From contig CAKUFZ010000010.1 in the NCBI GenBank assembly GCA_934654475.1, positions 1 to 64,000 of the forward strand: DNA of 64,000 bases, written 5' to 3'. Of the stretch, positions 62,323 to 64,000 are shown one piece after another; positions within the stretch are counted from its first letter, which is position 1; the number at the start of each line of letters is the position of its first letter. This DNA comes from an uncultured Coriobacteriales bacterium (GTDB lineage: Bacteria; Actinomycetota; Coriobacteriia; Coriobacteriales; UMGS124). Both the position numbers and the translations under genes were made by a program. The notes below the pieces were generated by a model that saw only the letters and a program-made list of their open reading frames with translations, was not told the DNA's origin and did not search any database.

Positions 62323-62363
62323 GGGCCTCCCCCAATTCTTGTGGACAAGAAATGAGGGAGGCC
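62323..62363 (-). terminator. Terminator after the small peptide gene
   Basis: GGCCTCCC ... GGGAGGCC stem; on the minus strand it is followed by CATTTTC. It lies about 60 bp past the stop of the 46-residue gene. Confidence 0.65.
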
Positions 62364-62421
62364 AATGGGGGTGCAGGGCTGGCCCCGCGGGTGTCAGGGC
62401 CCCCATGTTCTGCACTTCCTG

Positions 62422-62562
62422 TTACGCTGGTATGATGGGCAACTCGTTATTGTCAGGGTCCGGATTGGTCAAGTCCGGGCCCGACGAGGTTACCACGTCG
62501 GACTGGCCGAAGACCACGACCTCAATCGTCGGGCATTCGTAGAGCTTCTTGTTCTCTTCCAT
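62422..62562 (-). CDS. 46-residue peptide next to a BspA-like gene
   Basis: Start ATG 62562 with GAGAGGAGGT 6 bases upstream, a very strong ribosome site; TAA at 62422. The product is MEENKKLYECPTIEVVVFGQ followed by SDVVTSSG and a Pro/Asp/Asn-rich tail ending PIIPA. The 'Y-x-x-P-x-x-E-V-V-x-F' opening followed by a '(D/E)-V-(V/I)-T-S-S' block recurs in short unnamed proteins of gut bacteria. It starts 70 bp after the BspA-like stop on the same strand and precedes a terminator, so it is probably the last gene of that transcript. Function unknown. Confidence 0.75.
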   Translation of the reverse strand: MEENKKLYECPTIEVVVFGQSDVVTSSGPDLTNPDPDNNELPIIPA

Positions 62563-62632
62563 CTTCTACCTCCTCTCGTTATTCGTGGGGGGGTGTCGTC
62601 TATCGCCATGCCTGCCCCTGTGGGGTTGGGCG

Positions 62633-64000
62633 TTAGCTGCGTGAACCGAAGTAGGCGTCGGCTGCTTGGTTGTACACGTAGAGGTTGCGGCACAGTGTGG
62701 CCAGATCGCTTCCCGGTTGCCGCGTGAGCACGCTGTAGGCGTAGGACAGGGCGCAGTAGGAGAGGGTCCCTGTCTGGCCACTGCGGCTCACTGTGAGGGC
62801 ATGTACGTCGTCAAGGTTTTGGGCGGGTACATTGGCGGCCGTTACCTTCCAGTACGTACCGCTTCTCACGGGCGTGACGACCTGACCGTTCACGGTGAAC
62901 GTGTAGTCAGAGATGGAGCGACCCAGCCCCAGCTCGAAGTAGTGCGACACCGTGGTGGTCTCCTCCAATGTGAGCGTGGAGCCCACGTACTTGAGTCCGT
63001 CCACTTTGCCTGAGAAGCCAGCACTCTTGTACGGTGCCAGGTCGGACTCGCTTACGAGTGTGGCCTGCGCCGAGTTGGGGTTGCCGGCGAAATTGTCCGT
63101 GTTATAACCGAAGTAGCGCTGTGAGGCGGCGCCGTAGTTCACCATGGCGGTCGCGAGGGCGGCGAGCTTCTCGTTGGACGCGCCAGCGGACTGGGTGGCT
63201 TCGTAGTAGGACTTGGCCGAGCATGCGTAGGACGTGCCGAACGCGGTGTCCGTGCGGTTCACGAGGGGCAGGGCGTTGCCTTGGGCGTCAAGAATCTGGA
63301 ACGTCACCTCGTCGGCCATGTTCTTGGCAAAGATGTCTTGCGTGAACACGTATACGGGCACGCCGTTCTCGTCGAACGAGGCCCGGGTGGCCGAGGCAAG
63401 CGGTACCGTGTACGTCGAGCCGAGGAACGAGATGCTTGCTTGCGCGCCCTCAAGGTCGTGAATGGCGTCGGGGATAGCGACGTACATATTCACGCCGATC
63501 TTGCCTTCCAGCGTGAGCGACGTGCCATAGATGGTTGTAGGGCCCGCGTAGGCGACCGTCGTCCTATCCGGCGTGGTGTAGGCCGAGTTGCCCGCCAGCT
63601 TGTGGTAGAGCGACCAGGTCCGCACGGTGACGACGCTGCCCTGCGCGAGGTTCTGGAGGGCCCTCTCGCCCACTGAGGCGACGGGGGCCGGAAGTTCCAG
63701 CGAGGCCAGGGAGGAGCAGTAGTAGAAGCAGCGGTCCTCCAGCGAGGCGAGCGTGGAGGGCAGTTCGATGGAGGCCAGGGAGGAGCAGCTTTGGAAGCTG
63801 CTGCTGCCCAGCGAGGTGACGCCCTCGCCCAGCGTCACAGAGCGCAGCGCGGTGCAGTTGAAGAACGCGGAGTGGGCCACCGTCCCGACAGAGCCCGGCA
63901 CGCTCGCCTCCTCGAGCGAGGCGCAATTATAGAACGCGCCGACACCCAGCGACCTGAGCCCCTCGGGCAGGTGGGCGGCCCTGAGCCCCGTGCAGTCCTC
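62633..64000 (-). CDS. BspA-like leucine-rich-repeat surface protein (3' part)
   Basis: 455 residues are in the window; the frame is open at 64000, so the N-terminus lies outside. The first ~100 residues are LRR_5 (Treponema/BspA) repeats of ~23 residues: SLGVGAFYNCASLEEASVPG, VGTVAHSAFFNCTALRSVTL, SLASIELPSTLASLEDRCFY. A non-repeat C-terminal region follows (LEGKIGVNMYVAIPDAIHDL ... CALSYAYSVLTRQPGSDLAT) seen in other gut LRR proteins. No C-terminal sortase motif or membrane helix is visible. Likely surface-exposed and binding host or matrix proteins. A 46-residue peptide gene follows on the same strand. Confidence 0.88.
   Translation of the reverse strand, partial: EDCTGLRAAHLPEGLRSLGVGAFYNCASLEEASVPGSVGTVAHSAFFNCTALRSVTLGEGVTSLGSSSFQSCSSLASIELPSTLASLEDRCFYYCSSLASLELPAPVASVGERALQNLAQGSVVTVRTWSLYHKLAGNSAYTTPDRTTVAYAGPTTIYGTSLTLEGKIGVNMYVAIPDAIHDLEGAQASISFLGSTYTVPLASATRASFDENGVPVYVFTQDIFAKNMADEVTFQILDAQGNALPLVNRTDTAFGTSYACSAKSYYEATQSAGASNEKLAALATAMVNYGAASQRYFGYNTDNFAGNPNSAQATLVSESDLAPYKSAGFSGKVDGLKYVGSTLTLEETTTVSHYFELGLGRSISDYTFTVNGQVVTPVRSGTYWKVTAANVPAQNLDDVHALTVSRSGQTGTLSYCALSYAYSVLTRQPGSDLATLCRNLYVYNQAADAYFGSRS

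Noticed and set aside
1..64000. tRNA, rRNA and prophage genes
   Set aside because: No cloverleaf, rRNA-like stretch, integrase or phage structural gene was recognised on either strand by eye; a tRNA scan would be needed to exclude tRNAs fully.

Overview
The window is high-GC bacterial DNA that reads like a gut anaerobe of the Coriobacteriia, most likely an Eggerthellaceae-type genome. The grounds are the density of exported (Tat signal) fumarate-reductase-like flavoproteins, several of which sit beside multi-pass membrane proteins ending in a LuxR helix-turn-helix, together with BspA-like and Ig-repeat surface proteins and a two-gene SUF system. I cannot fix genus or species. No rRNA, tRNA or CRISPR array was recognised.

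Layout. 1-15.7 kb: three flavoprotein/LuxR units (1-2105; 4313-7705; 8156-14518, the last including an old-yellow-enzyme-type reductase), interrupted at 2.07-4.23 kb by a helicase gene remnant and two IS256-family remnants, and closed by a LysR gene. 15.7-23.4 kb: a CobW-type GTPase, a FecBCD-like ABC importer with a divergent AraC regulator, a Fes/IroE-like esterase and a LUD-domain protein. 23.7-33.4 kb: a flavoprotein/LysR pair, a nucleoside deoxyribosyltransferase, a zinc-ribbon protein, a MerR regulator with a flavoprotein, an AAA ATPase, and a radical-SAM-like protein that lacks its cluster cysteines. 33.6-44.4 kb: flavoprotein/LuxR, DUF1846, then an FMN-domain flavoprotein with a small coiled-coil protein and a LuxR. 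44.8-55.6 kb: a 1134-residue surface protein, a shortened LysR, and flavoprotein/LuxR/flavoprotein. 55.8-64 kb: ArsR and NifX-like proteins, a GGDEF protein, SufC plus SufB/D, a LytTR regulator, a 46-residue peptide gene and the C-terminal part of a BspA-like protein.

How the genes fit together. Nine flavoproteins plus the OYE-type enzyme look like a set of extracytoplasmic terminal reductases for organic electron acceptors, most with their own adjacent regulator, so each unit could be a separately induced respiratory module. Three carry an ApbE-type flavinylation motif, giving a covalent FMN relay. SUF, the NifX-like protein and the metal-chelate importer could supply metal centres, but that link is inference. 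Substrates cannot be read from the sequence.

Beyond the genes, the window holds unexplained structured DNA: two copies of a ~310-bp hairpin element with a paired base change in its apical palindrome; three ~125-bp inverted-repeat elements sharing an AGGTAGAT-type core; a run of seven TAAG motifs spaced exactly 10 bp upstream of the AAA ATPase; and several short dyads or phased direct repeats in front of flavoprotein genes.
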